Assembly (NCBI GenBank): GCA_021741245.1
Contig: JAIOYF010000012.1
Coordinates: 62,001 to 126,000 of the forward strand
Origin: Paracoccaceae bacterium
GTDB lineage: Bacteria; Pseudomonadota; Alphaproteobacteria; Rhodobacterales; Rhodobacteraceae
DNA: 64,000 nucleotides
Direction: 5' to 3'
Position numbers and translations under genes: made by a program
Notes under the pieces: model-generated
Database searches by the model: none
Seen by the model: the letters and a program-made list of their open reading frames with translations, nothing else
Told to the model about the DNA's origin: nothing
Part shown: positions 37,674-49,190 of the stretch, in pieces
Numbering within the stretch: position 1 is the first letter of the stretch
Layout of the letters: every line of letters begins with the position of its first letter

Positions 37674-37837
37674 GCCAGTTCCTTTGCCCTCAACACCCCA
37701 AAGTCGGGCACCAACCTTTACTGCCCCGGTCTTTACGACCCGGCTGTTTTAGCGCAAGTTCTGGGCACTGGACAGGGTCAGATCACCTGATACCTTCGCC
37801 GCAGAAATCACCTTATCTTGAAGAGCAGGAATATCGC

Positions 37838-39217
37838 ATGACATTGGACGCCGTCCTGAACCGCATCGACGAAGACTTGCCGCAGGCGTTGGAGCGTCTG
37901 ATGGACCTGCTGCGCATTCCGTCGATCTCGACCGATCCTGCGAACAAGGCAGATTGTGCCCGCGCTGCCGATTGGCTGGTTGACGAACTGCGTGCCTTGG
38001 GGTTTGAGGCAAGCGCTCGCCCCACCCCCGGACATCCCATGGTCGTGGGGCATTGCGGGGACGCGGCAACGGATGGCCCACACCTGCTGTTCTATGGGCA
38101 CTATGACGTGCAACCGGTTGATCCCCTATCGCTTTGGGATCGCGACCCCTTTGACCCAGAAATTCAAGACACCCCCAAAGGGCGTGTGATCCGTGCCCGT
38201 GGGGCCTCGGATGACAAGGGGCAGTTGATGACCTTTCTGGAGGCCTGCCGCGCCTGGAAGGCCGTGCATGGCACCCTGCCCGGCCGTCTGACGATCTTCT
38301 TTGAGGGCGAAGAGGAATCAGGCTCTCCCTCGTTGATCCCCTTCATGCAAGAAAACGCCGATGAGTTGCGCGCCGATATCGCGCTGATTTGCGACACCGG
38401 CCTGTTCGAGGACACCGCCCCCGCCATCGTGACAATGCTGCGCGGCCTTTTGGGCGAAGAACTGACCATCCGTGGCCCGGTAAAGGATCTGCATTCGGGT
38501 ATGTATGGTGGGGCCGCGATCAACCCGATCCGCGTCTTGTCGCGCATCCTTGGGAATATGCACGATGATCAGGGGCGCATCGTGATCCCCAATTTTTACG
38601 ATGGGGTCACCGAACTGCCTGATGCGATCCGCCAACAGTGGCAATCCTTGGCCTTTGATCATGCGAAATTTCTGGGCGATGTAGGCCTTTCCGTGCCCGC
38701 AGGGGAACAAGACCGCACCCCGCTGGAGATGATATGGTCGCGCCCCACCGCCGAGATCAACGGCATTTGGGGCGGCTATACGGGGGATGGCTTCAAAACC
38801 GTGCTGCCAAGCGACGCCCATGCCAAGGTCAGTTTCCGCCTTGTGGGCGAGCAAGACCCCTTTGCCATTCGCGAAAACTTCCGCGCATGGGTGCAAAGCC
38901 AATTGCCTGCCGATTGCAAGGTGGACTTCCACGGCCATGGCAACAGCCCGGCAGGCGTGATGGCGATTGATGATCCGGCGTTTGAATCCGCCCGCGCCGC
39001 CTTGACCGAGGAATGGGGCCGTTCCGCGGCCTATGTGGGCTGTGGCGGCTCCATCCCGATTGCCGGGTATTTCAAGACCTATCTGGGAATGGATGCGATG
39101 CTTCTGGGTTTTGGGCGGGATGACGACCAAATCCATTCGCCGAATGAAAAATATGATCTTCAGTGCTTTCACAAAGGCATCCGGTCATGGGCCCGCATCT
39201 TGGAAAAGCTGGTCTGA
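37838..39217 (+). CDS. M20-family dipeptidase
   Basis: 459 residues. Zinc peptidase of the ArgE/DapE/CPG2 superfamily, dipeptidase branch. Metal and catalytic residues in LLFYGHYDVQPVDP (His, Asp), ARGASDDKGQL (bridging Asp), FEGEEESGSPSL (Glu-Glu) and CDTGLFED (Asp). A dimerisation lid lies in the middle (about 190-320). I placed the start at MTLDAVLNRID after GCAGGA; the open frame upstream is non-conserved. Likely hydrolyses peptides from uptake; exact substrate unknown. A weak hairpin (39241-39271) follows. Confidence 0.93.
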   Translation: MTLDAVLNRIDEDLPQALERLMDLLRIPSISTDPANKADCARAADWLVDELRALGFEASARPTPGHPMVVGHCGDAATDGPHLLFYGHYDVQPVDPLSLWDRDPFDPEIQDTPKGRVIRARGASDDKGQLMTFLEACRAWKAVHGTLPGRLTIFFEGEEESGSPSLIPFMQENADELRADIALICDTGLFEDTAPAIVTMLRGLLGEELTIRGPVKDLHSGMYGGAAINPIRVLSRILGNMHDDQGRIVIPNFYDGVTELPDAIRQQWQSLAFDHAKFLGDVGLSVPAGEQDRTPLEMIWSRPTAEINGIWGGYTGDGFKTVLPSDAHAKVSFRLVGEQDPFAIRENFRAWVQSQLPADCKVDFHGHGNSPAGVMAIDDPAFESARAALTEEWGRSAAYVGCGGSIPIAGYFKTYLGMDAMLLGFGRDDDQIHSPNEKYDLQCFHKGIRSWARILEKLV

Positions 39218-39329
39218 GCGTTCAACCGATCCGCCAATGCCTTATGTCCGGGGTAAACTCTCGGGCATAAGCCGTTGACTTTCCATCATTCCAACTGACT
39301 CGCGCCTTTGCGCGGAAAGAAGACTGACG

Positions 39330-39767
39330 ATGATCCTGCGTGATGCGCAACCGGCTGACAAAGCGGCATGGCTCGCCCTGTGGCAAGACTATCTGACCTA
39401 TTATGACGTGACACTTCCTGCGGGGGTGACCGAGGCCACTTGGGCCCGCATCATCGACCCCGATCATCGCCTTGCCTGCCGATTGGCAGTGGAGGGGGAC
39501 CGCGTCTTGGGCTTTGCCACGCATCACAATCATTGCTCTACATGGGTCGCGGGCGAGGATTGCTATCTGGAGGATCTTTTTGTCGCCAAAGCCAGTCGCG
39601 GCAAAGGAGTGGGGCGCAGTCTGATCGAGGACCTGATGGCCAGTGCCCGCACCAAGGGTTGGCACAGGGTTTACTGGCACACCGATGAAACCAACACGAC
39701 CGCGCGAAAGCTGTATGACAGCTTTACCAAATCTGACGGGCACATCCGCTACCGCGTTGTTTTATAG
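39330..39767 (+). CDS. GNAT-family acetyltransferase
   Basis: 145 residues. The acetyl-CoA loop is in SRGKGVGRSLIEDLM (R/Q-x2-G-x-G/A). A C-terminal Tyr-containing segment ARKLYDSFTKSDGHIRY is typical of the family. Acceptor substrate unknown; small-molecule amines or protein N-termini are both possible. GGAAAGAAG precedes the ATG. Its stop overlaps the convergent secreted-protein gene by 6 bases. Confidence 0.92.
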   Translation: MILRDAQPADKAAWLALWQDYLTYYDVTLPAGVTEATWARIIDPDHRLACRLAVEGDRVLGFATHHNHCSTWVAGEDCYLEDLFVAKASRGKGVGRSLIEDLMASARTKGWHRVYWHTDETNTTARKLYDSFTKSDGHIRYRVVL

Positions 39768-40100
39768 GTCATTGTAGCGACCCACCGTTATATTGCCGAC
39801 CTCGCCGATAAAGCGCAGGTCCGGCCCCATCACCTCAACCGCATAGCATGTCCAGGAATGGCGCGGCGGCCATGTGGAGCAATAAAGATCTCCCCGAACT
39901 TTCCATTTGCCATGCTCTTCGCCAAAAAGTGTTGTTCCATCAGGCAAAAAATCCTGCGTCTGCCCGCCCTCATAGACAACGGAACGTGAGGTCAGCGCCG
40001 CCACGATTTCCGGCCCGTCCAGCCGTACCCAGTCTTCTGCACTCGCCACGAGTGGGAACATCGCGGCGCTCAGCATCACAGCCATCGCCAATTGCCGCAT
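39762..40100 (-). CDS. Small secreted protein (DUF995-like)
   Basis: 112 residues. Signal peptide 1-21 (cut VASA-ED) and a compact domain with the pattern GPEIVAALTSRSVVYEGG-TQDF-PDGTTLF, a GKWKVRGDLYC block, W-P...SWTCY, resembling DUF995-type proteins of alphaproteobacteria. Two cysteines could form a disulfide. Role unknown. Divergent from purB by 78 bases, so it may have its own promoter there. Confidence 0.75.
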   Translation of the reverse strand: MRQLAMAVMLSAAMFPLVASAEDWVRLDGPEIVAALTSRSVVYEGGQTQDFLPDGTTLFGEEHGKWKVRGDLYCSTWPPRHSWTCYAVEVMGPDLRFIGEVGNITVGRYNDL

Positions 40101-40178
40101 ACCCTGCCCCTTTGCCTTGCGTCACCCGCCCCCGCAGTCTAAGGGGGCCGCACCCCGCTTTCCAGTCAGAGGTTCGTG

Positions 40179-41483
40179 ATGATCCCGCGTTATTCCCGCC
40201 CCGAAATGGTCGCCCTCTGGTCGCCCGAGACCAAGTTCAAGATCTGGTTCGAGATTGAGGCCCATGCCTGCGATGCACAAGCCGCCCTTGGCGTGATCCC
40301 GAAAGAAAATGCCGAGGCCGTCTGGAAGGCCCGCGATGTGGAGTTTGACGTGGCCCGGATCGATGAGATCGAGGCCGTAACAAAGCATGATGTCATCGCC
40401 TTTCTGACCCATCTGGCCGATATCGTGGGCGCAGATCAGGCGCGCTTTGTGCATCAGGGCATGACCTCTTCGGACGTTCTTGACACCACGCTGAACATCC
40501 AGCTCGTCCGCGCAACCGATCTTTTGATTGCGGGCATGGACAGGGTTCAGGCCGCTCTCAAGACCCGCGCCTATGAACACAAAGACACCGTCCGCATTGG
40601 CCGCAGCCACGGCATTCACGCCGAACCCACCACGATGGGGCTGACCTTCGCGCGGTTCTACGCCGAAATGGCCCGGGGCCGCGCACGCTTGGTTGCCGCA
40701 CGTGCCGAGGTTGCCACGGGGGCGATTTCCGGTGCGGTCGGCACCTTTGCCAATATCGACCCGGCGGTAGAAGAGCATGTCTGCAAGATGCTTGGCCTAA
40801 CGCCTGAACCGATCAGCACCCAAGTCATCCCGCGCGACCGTCATGCGATGTACTTTGCCACCCTTGGGGTGATCGCCTCCAGCATGGAAAACATCGCCAT
40901 CGAAATACGTCACATGCAACGCACCGAAGTGCTTGAGGCAGAAGAGTTCTTCAGCCCCGGCCAAAAGGGCTCGTCGGCGATGCCGCACAAGCGCAACCCG
41001 GTTCTGACCGAAAACCTGACCGGCCTTGCGCGCCTTGTCCGTATGGCCGTTGTGCCAGCAATGGAAAACGTGGCCCTTTGGCATGAGCGGGACATCTCCC
41101 ACTCTTCGGTGGAGCGCGCCATTGGCCCAGATGCAACGATCACCTTGGACTTCGCACTGCACCGCTTGGCAGGCGTCATCGAAAAGCTGGTAATCTACCC
41201 GGAAAACATGTTGAAAAACATGAATAAATTCCGTGGCCTTGTGATGAGCCAACGTGTGCTTTTGGCCCTGACCCAAGCGGGCGTATCGCGCGAAGACAGC
41301 TATAAGCTGGTGCAGAGAAACGCCATGAAGGTTTGGGAACAAGGCGCTGATTTCAAAACGGAACTTCTGAATGACGCGGATGTGCTCAAGGCGCTTTCTG
41401 CGGCCGAGATCGAAGAGAAGTTTGACCTTGGCTACCACACCAAACATGTCGACACGATTTTTGCCCGCGTTTTCGGCAGTTGA
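40179..41483 (+). CDS. purB: Adenylosuccinate lyase
   Basis: 434 residues. Cleaves SAICAR and adenylosuccinate, acting twice in purine synthesis. The fumarase-superfamily signature is GSSAMPHKRNP; the catalytic loop and the TSSDVLDT and GRSHGIHAEPTT blocks are present. The start IPRYSRPEMVALW matches Rhodobacteraceae PurB. ATG at 40179 is preferred over the GTG one codon earlier because AGAGG is better placed. Confidence 0.97.
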   Translation: MIPRYSRPEMVALWSPETKFKIWFEIEAHACDAQAALGVIPKENAEAVWKARDVEFDVARIDEIEAVTKHDVIAFLTHLADIVGADQARFVHQGMTSSDVLDTTLNIQLVRATDLLIAGMDRVQAALKTRAYEHKDTVRIGRSHGIHAEPTTMGLTFARFYAEMARGRARLVAARAEVATGAISGAVGTFANIDPAVEEHVCKMLGLTPEPISTQVIPRDRHAMYFATLGVIASSMENIAIEIRHMQRTEVLEAEEFFSPGQKGSSAMPHKRNPVLTENLTGLARLVRMAVVPAMENVALWHERDISHSSVERAIGPDATITLDFALHRLAGVIEKLVIYPENMLKNMNKFRGLVMSQRVLLALTQAGVSREDSYKLVQRNAMKVWEQGADFKTELLNDADVLKALSAAEIEEKFDLGYHTKHVDTIFARVFGS

Positions 41484-41528
41484 CGAAACCGTGATCGGCG
41501 GGCGGAATGCGCCCGTCGAAAACCACGC

Positions 41529-41555
41529 TTGACCTTCGACAAACTGTGCTAACCT
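41529..41555 (+). promoter_or_regulatory. Possible promoter upstream of the TPR-protein gene
   Basis: TTGACC (41529-41534) and TAACCT (41550-41555) are 15 bases apart, short for the usual 17, so the promoter would be weak. It is placed 33 bases before the ATG at 41588. Confidence 0.3.
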
Positions 41556-41587
41556 TTCCTGCAGGTTTCACAGGTCGGGGCTGATTG

Positions 41588-42121
41588 ATGTGTCTTTTCC
41601 TTGTTGCGGCTTTGACGGTTGCGCCATGCTTCGCTTTTGCGGATGGCAGCGACGACAAATTGCCGCCCAAACCGACCGAAACCACCACAACCTGCATCAA
41701 GGCGATGGTTTGGGATGAGAAACAGCAAAAATGCATCAGCCCGCAAGATGGGGCGTTGAACGACGACACACGGTTCCGCGCCGTGCGCGAACTGGCCTAT
41801 GCCGGGCGCTCTGAAGAGGCGCTGATCGTGCTGGAAGCGATGACCGAAGGCGACAGTGATCGTGTGCTGACCTACAAGGGGTTTGCGCATCGAAAATCCG
41901 GCCGCCCCGACCTTGGGATGGACTATTACGCCCGTGCCCTTGACCTGAACCCCGACAACATCGTGGCCCGCAGCTATCTGGGCCAAATGCTTGTGGAGAT
42001 GGGTGAAATCGCGGCCGCCCGCCGTCAGCTTGACCAGATTCGCGCCCGTGGCGGGGCGGGAACCCATGCCGAAGCTAGCCTTGCGCAATCCGTTGGCTCC
42101 GGACAAACGCTTTCCTACTGA
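41588..42121 (+). CDS. Secreted TPR protein with N-terminal C-x5-WD-x5-CI motif
   Basis: 177 residues. Signal peptide 1-18 (FAFA-DG), a Pro-rich spacer, a short cysteine pair motif C36-x5-WD-x5-C49-I, and two to three tetratricopeptide repeats (about 65-150, with AYAGRSEEALIVLEAM and MDYYARALDLNPDNIVARSYLGQML). TPRs mediate protein contacts; partner unknown. The cysteine motif recurs at the same residue numbers in the next small protein. An upstream TTG codon is possible but the ATG follows GGGG. Located after purB, before the microprotein gene. Confidence 0.8.
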   Translation: MCLFLVAALTVAPCFAFADGSDDKLPPKPTETTTTCIKAMVWDEKQQKCISPQDGALNDDTRFRAVRELAYAGRSEEALIVLEAMTEGDSDRVLTYKGFAHRKSGRPDLGMDYYARALDLNPDNIVARSYLGQMLVEMGEIAAARRQLDQIRARGGAGTHAEASLAQSVGSGQTLSY

Positions 42122-42151
42122 CCCCCCCCAAACAAAGAGAGAGGACGACCG

Positions 42152-42319
42152 ATGAAGACCAAGATCACAGCTGCCCTCATTGCCATGATGTTAACCCCCA
42201 GCCTTGCGCTCGCCATGGGCTGCTCGGGTGAGCATATGGATATTACCGTATCCAGTTGCAAAGAGGGGGCAACATGGGATGCCGCCAAAGGCGAATGCAT
42301 CGTGACCCCAACCACCTGA
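42152..42319 (+). CDS. 55-residue secreted protein with the same C-x5-WD-x5-CI motif
   Basis: Codirectional with, and 30 bases after, the TPR gene; AGAGAGAGGA precedes the ATG. A signal peptide (1-21, LALA-MG) is followed by only 34 mature residues with four cysteines, including C36 and C49 that bracket TWD. Short proteins of this kind follow purB in other Rhodobacteraceae and are sometimes mislabelled as adenylosuccinate lyase (family knowledge, unchecked). Function unknown. The gene is too short for standard length cutoffs but has a clear start, signal peptide and stop. Confidence 0.75.
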   Translation: MKTKITAALIAMMLTPSLALAMGCSGEHMDITVSSCKEGATWDAAKGECIVTPTT

Positions 42320-42394
42320 TTGGCGTAAGGGGCCGTTAACGCGGCTCTGTCAATCTGCCCCCGATCTGAGACAACACCAGAACGGGGGATTCGG

Positions 42395-43480
42395 ATGGCC
42401 GATGACTACAGTCAGGCACTTGCACGCATAACGCCTGTTCAACGCGGCGTGTCCTATGGCGGAAATACCTTGCCGTCGGCGCATGTTCCCAACTCCAAGG
42501 AAAAGGCGGCGATCATCGTTCGCCTTTTGCTGGCCGAGGGGGCGAGCGTGCCGATTTCATCCCTCCCTGATCATATGCAGGCCGCCCTGACCGAACAGAT
42601 TGGCCAGATGCGGCTGATTGATCGCACCACATTGGCGGCCGTGGTGGAAGAGTTCCTGAGCGAATTGGAGGAGGTGGGTCTTGCCTTTTCCGGGGGCATT
42701 GATGCGGCCTTGGCAATCATGGATGGCCATATCAGCCAAACCGCAGCCAACCGTCTGCGCCGCCTTGCCGGGGCCTCTGCCAAGATGGACCCTTGGGATC
42801 GGCTGACGTCACTGCCTGCTGAACGGCTGCTTCCGGTGGTTGAGGCGGAAAGCATCGAAGTGGCCGCCGTCATGCTGTCAAAACTTCCGGTGCCAAAGGC
42901 TGCTGAAATCCTTGGGAAATTGCCGGGGGAACGGGCGCGCCGGGTGGCCTATGCGGTGTCACGGACGGGGGCTGTTGATCCCGAAACTGTTCGTCGGATC
43001 GGATTGTCACTTTCGGCCCAACTGGACTCGCAACCTGCCCGCGCCTTTGACGCAGGCCCGGTGGAGCGGGTGGGGGCCATCCTAAACGTCTCGACCGCCG
43101 CCACCCGCGACGATGTCTTGCAGGGGCTGGAGGCGGAGGATGCCGATTTTGCCGAACAGGTCCGCAAGGCGATCTTTACCTTCAACCATATCCCGGCCCG
43201 CATCGCCGCCCGCGACATCCCCAAAATCGTGCGCCTCGTTGACCAACCTACCTTGGTCACCGCCTTCACCACAGCTTTGACGAAACCCTCAACCGCACCT
43301 GTGGTTGAGTTTTTCTTGGCCAATATGTCCCAACGGTTGGCCCAAGGGGTGCGTGAAGAAATGGCTGCCCGTGGCAAGGTCAAGGAAAAGGATGGCGAAG
43401 ACTCGATGTCGGCGATTGTCACCACCGTACGCCAACTGGAAGGTGCCGGTGAATTGGTCATGATCCGCGAGGAAGATTAG
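42395..43480 (+). CDS. Orphan FliG-like protein
   Basis: 361 residues with the FliG layout: KEKAAIIVRLLLAEGA and related N-terminal helices, the middle ARM domain (about 135-215) with VAAVMLSKLPVPKAAEILGKLP, and the C-terminal domain (225-361) with AILNV and the hallmark LANMSQR (308-314) and a QLEGAGELVMI end. The EHPQ motif of true FliG is ESIE here, and the acidic pair of the torque helix (Asp288-Asp289 in E. coli FliG) aligns with Ala271-Ala272 in ARIAARDIPK. No other flagellar gene is near. It may be a repurposed FliG-fold protein rather than a motor switch part. Confidence 0.75.
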   Translation: MADDYSQALARITPVQRGVSYGGNTLPSAHVPNSKEKAAIIVRLLLAEGASVPISSLPDHMQAALTEQIGQMRLIDRTTLAAVVEEFLSELEEVGLAFSGGIDAALAIMDGHISQTAANRLRRLAGASAKMDPWDRLTSLPAERLLPVVEAESIEVAAVMLSKLPVPKAAEILGKLPGERARRVAYAVSRTGAVDPETVRRIGLSLSAQLDSQPARAFDAGPVERVGAILNVSTAATRDDVLQGLEAEDADFAEQVRKAIFTFNHIPARIAARDIPKIVRLVDQPTLVTAFTTALTKPSTAPVVEFFLANMSQRLAQGVREEMAARGKVKEKDGEDSMSAIVTTVRQLEGAGELVMIREED

Positions 43481-43579
43481 ACCCACGTCTGATCGCCGCC
43501 CCCCTTGCCGCGCCGCGCGCAAGGGCCTAGCGTCCGCGCCAGACAAGCAATGGGCAGGCATATGCAGGGCGAGAGTTAA

Positions 43580-44485
43580 ATGGCACCATCGCCCGCCGCG
43601 ACAGCGCGTGGCATCTTGTTGATGCTGCTGGCAATCTTTTTGTTCACTGCGATGGACGCAGCGGCCAAGGGCCTCATCCAGCGCTACTCTTTCGGCCAAG
43701 TGGTCTGGGCGCGTTTTACCGGGCAGGTGGTTGTGGTTGCGCTGATTCTGGGGCGTGGGGCGCTTGAAGCGTTGCGAACCCGATACCTTGGGCTGCATCT
43801 GGTGCGCTCGGCCTGTCAACTGGGGGCAACGGGCTGCTTTTTCGCCTCGCTCTCACATATCGGACTGGCAGAGGCGACGGCGCTGACCGATCTGAACCCG
43901 ATCATCATCACGCTGGGGGCGGCCTTGTTTCTGGGCGAGCGTTTGGGGCCGCGCCGCATCTTTGGGGTCGTGCTGGCGATGGTTGGCGCCATGATCGTGA
44001 TCCGTCCGGGCTTTGGCGTGTTCACGCCTGCGGCCCTGTTACCCTTGGCTGCGGCAGTCTTTTATACCGCAAACGCCCTGCTGACCCGCAGATTGGGGCC
44101 CTTGGAAAGCGTCTGGACGCCACTTATCCACGCCGCCTTGTTTGGCGCAGTCATAACGTCGGCCTTTCAACCCATGGTCTGGCAACCCATTGCCGGGCAG
44201 GACATCCCGATTTTTCTGTTGATCGGGTGTCTTGGCACCGGCGCACAGCTTTGCCTGATCCGCGCCTTTACGCTGGCCGAGGCCGGGGCCGTGGCCCCCT
44301 TTGCCTATATCGGCATTTTGTTCGCGACCGGCTGGGGGATTGTGCTTTACGGCGAATGGCCCGATACGGCGACGGTCATCGGTGCGCTTGTGATCGTGGC
44401 GGCGGGACTTTATGTCTGGCACCGAGAAACCCGGGCACGTCGCCCTGATGACAGGATTGATGACCCAAGCCCCCGCCCCCTTTAA
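43580..44485 (+). CDS. DMT-family (EamA) transporter
   Basis: 301 residues, ten transmembrane helices in two EamA repeats (about 9-140 and 148-287). The start FLFTAMDAAAKGLIQRYSFGQVVWARF and the mid-block LTDLNPIIITLGAALFLGERLG are typical. Substrate unknown; relatives export metabolites or amino acids. Its 3' end overlaps the acyltransferase gene, so they are likely co-transcribed. Confidence 0.9.
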   Translation: MAPSPAATARGILLMLLAIFLFTAMDAAAKGLIQRYSFGQVVWARFTGQVVVVALILGRGALEALRTRYLGLHLVRSACQLGATGCFFASLSHIGLAEATALTDLNPIIITLGAALFLGERLGPRRIFGVVLAMVGAMIVIRPGFGVFTPAALLPLAAAVFYTANALLTRRLGPLESVWTPLIHAALFGAVITSAFQPMVWQPIAGQDIPIFLLIGCLGTGAQLCLIRAFTLAEAGAVAPFAYIGILFATGWGIVLYGEWPDTATVIGALVIVAAGLYVWHRETRARRPDDRIDDPSPRPL

Positions 44486-45341
44486 CGGCACCACCGCGCA
44501 ATGGTTGACAGACCGGATGATCCGGGCGCTGTTCTGGGGATTGCTGGTGCTTCCCTATCGCTGGCGTGTGCCCTTGTGCGGCTGGGTCATGGCGCGCATC
44601 ATCGCTCCGCTTGCGGGCTGGCCAAAGCGCATCCGCGCCAATCTGGCGCTGACCCTGCCCGATCTGGCCGAGACCGAGATTGCCCGCATGGTGCGAAAAG
44701 TGCCCGACAATATCGGCCGGACGGTCATCGAGATCTATTCGGGCAAGGATTTCATTGCACGCGCCACCAGCCTTCCGCTGACGGGTGACGGGGTTGCCGC
44801 ACTTGAGGCCGCAAAGGCCGAGGGTCGCCCCGTCATTCTGGCCACCGGGCATTTTGGCAATTATGACGCGGTGCGCGCCGCGCTTATTGCCCGTGGATAT
44901 CCGCTGGGTGCGCTTTATCGCCCGATGTCCAACCCGTGGTTCAATGATCACTATGTGCGCGCCATCGGCACGATCGGCCAACCCTTGTTTGAGCGCGGTC
45001 GCCACGGCATGGCGCTGATGCTTCGGCATCTTAAATCTGGGGGGATGCTGGGCATCTTGCCGGATCAGCGCATCGGGGCGGGTGCCAAACTGATGTTTTT
45101 CGGGCAAGAAGCGCTGACAGCCCTATCGGCGGCTGAGATGGCCCTAAAATACGACGCACTTTTGATCCCGACCTACGCGATCCGCCAATCTGATGGGTTA
45201 AGCTTTCGGATCATAGTCGATGCACCCATCCCAAATGGCACGCCCGAGGAAATGACCCAAGCCTTGAACGACAATCTTGAAGGCTTGATCCGAAAATACC
45301 CGGATCAGTGGTTCTGGATTCACCGCCGGTGGAAGCCTTAG
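44460..45341 (+). CDS. LpxL-like lysophospholipid/lipid A acyltransferase
   Basis: About 293 residues. A membrane-associated N-terminal helix (near 20-45), then the acyltransferase domain with the HxxxxD motif in ATGHFGNYDAVR, the LYRPMSNPWFND block and GMLGILPDQR. Family members transfer acyl chains to lipid A precursors or lysophospholipids. Three in-frame ATG codons compete (44412, 44448, 44460); the last has AGGA at short spacing, and all lie within the DMT gene. No other lpx gene is near. Confidence 0.85.
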   Translation: MTQAPAPFNGTTAQWLTDRMIRALFWGLLVLPYRWRVPLCGWVMARIIAPLAGWPKRIRANLALTLPDLAETEIARMVRKVPDNIGRTVIEIYSGKDFIARATSLPLTGDGVAALEAAKAEGRPVILATGHFGNYDAVRAALIARGYPLGALYRPMSNPWFNDHYVRAIGTIGQPLFERGRHGMALMLRHLKSGGMLGILPDQRIGAGAKLMFFGQEALTALSAAEMALKYDALLIPTYAIRQSDGLSFRIIVDAPIPNGTPEEMTQALNDNLEGLIRKYPDQWFWIHRRWKP

Positions 45342-45351
45342 GCCAGCGTCC

Positions 45352-46053
45352 CTATTCCACCCGTGCAACGGCCAGAACTTCGGCAGGCCCCTCATTTTGC
45401 ACGATCACGACGACAGGGTCCGCCCCCGGCGCATCGGCCCGCATTTCAAACGGGGCGGTGCCATCCCATTCGGCAATCGGTTGCCAGCTTGTGACGATAT
45501 TGTAATAGACCACTTCGCGACCGGCATTTTCGCCCCGACCGATCAAGACGCTTTTCTTGGAAATATAGCGCACCAGTTGAACCCGCATCTTGGCCGGGTC
45601 TGAATCGCTTCTGACGGCCGTGATCAAGACCTGATTGCCATCGCGCACCACACTCAGTTGCACGGGACTTTGCACGGTCATGTGGTGGCGGATCTTGTCA
45701 GACACCTCCATCGGATCATTGCCTTCAACCCGATCCTGCCCCGCCACGATCATTTGGGGGGTATAGATCGTGCGACTGCCTATCGCGCGGGCATAGGCCT
45801 TTTGACGCTTGGTGTATTGGGGGGCAGCGAAGGTATCTTTCCAGCCGATGTAATCCCAATAATCGACATGAAGGGACAAGGCGATCACGTTGGGATCTTT
45901 GGCCAAATGTGCCATGAACTCATCTGCAGGCGGGCAGGACGAACAGCCTTGTGAGGTGTAAAGCTCCACCAAGACGGGGTGCGTCTGTGCCGTTGCCGCA
46001 CTTCCCAAGGCAAGTGAAAGCCCGAATGCGGCGCTGACGATGTGTCGTATCAT
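45352..46053 (-). CDS. DUF1223 secreted thioredoxin-like protein
   Basis: 233 residues. Signal peptide 1-22 (ATAQ), then a thioredoxin-like domain starting VELYTSQGCSSCPPADEF with the CxxC pair C37 and C40. Later blocks HVDYWDYIGWKDTFAAPQYTKRQKAYA and YTPQMIVAG are diagnostic of DUF1223. Role unknown; redox of envelope proteins is plausible. The start at MIRHIVSA is preferred; upstream ATG codons lack a signal peptide. It converges with the acyltransferase gene. Confidence 0.9.
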   Translation of the reverse strand: MIRHIVSAAFGLSLALGSAATAQTHPVLVELYTSQGCSSCPPADEFMAHLAKDPNVIALSLHVDYWDYIGWKDTFAAPQYTKRQKAYARAIGSRTIYTPQMIVAGQDRVEGNDPMEVSDKIRHHMTVQSPVQLSVVRDGNQVLITAVRSDSDPAKMRVQLVRYISKKSVLIGRGENAGREVVYYNIVTSWQPIAEWDGTAPFEMRADAPGADPVVVIVQNEGPAEVLAVARVE

Positions 46054-46250
46054 GAGTATTCCAGTCCCAAAGTCGGTCCTTACGTAGTATAGAACGATGG
46101 TCCCTATTGCCAATCAAGGTTTTGAGAGTGCCCCAGAACGAAAACGTTCATCAACTGAGGCAGACAGAGCACTTGGCAGACCCCGACATACCTCTTGTGT
46201 CGACCATCTGAAAAAGAGAAAAATTGAGTTTAAAGAGGGCTGGATTTTTG

Positions 46251-46266
46251 GCATACTATTGCATAC
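46251..46266. promoter_or_regulatory. Direct repeat GCATAC-N4-GCATAC upstream of acnA
   Basis: Two copies of GCATAC exactly one helical turn (10 bp) apart lie about 80 bases upstream of the acnA start, in a T-rich part of the 292-base intergenic region (46054-46345) that otherwise holds no gene. Tandem half-sites at 10-11 bp spacing suggest a dimeric regulator; chance cannot be excluded. Confidence 0.35.
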
Positions 46267-46345
46267 AAAGCCCGCGACTTCCCCTTCGGGCCTGTCCCAA
46301 ACCGGCCCCCACCGTTTCAAACCGCAAACAGCCAGGAGGCGACCA

Positions 46346-49090
<2,745 letters not shown>

Positions 49091-49114
49091 GCTGCAGCCA
49101 TAGGCCCAAAAGAA

Positions 49115-49149
49115 AACGGCTGGTCCATATGGGCCAGCCGTTCTTGTTT
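49115..49149. terminator. Terminator between acnA and the ccm operon
   Basis: AACGGCTGGTCC and GGGCCAGCCGTT form a 12-bp stem (one G-U pair) with an ATAT loop, followed by a T-rich CTTGTTT stretch. It lies between convergent acnA and ccmG and can serve acnA. Confidence 0.8.
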
Positions 49150-49190
49150 GTCGGGGCGTCCTTGGCAGCCCGTTTCACGCCAACAAAGGG

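Noticed and set aside
39241-39271. Hairpin CTTATGTCC/GGGCATAAG after the dipeptidase as a terminator
   Set aside because: Contains a mismatch/G-U pair, has a long loop and no T-run; too weak to call.
41496-41518. GC-rich hairpin after purB as a terminator
   Set aside because: A 9-bp stem is visible but is followed by AAAACC instead of T residues, so intrinsic termination is not supported.
46097-46345. N-terminal extension of acnA by 83 codons
   Set aside because: Upstream codons are not aconitase-like; the ATG at 46346 has CAGGAGG at good spacing.
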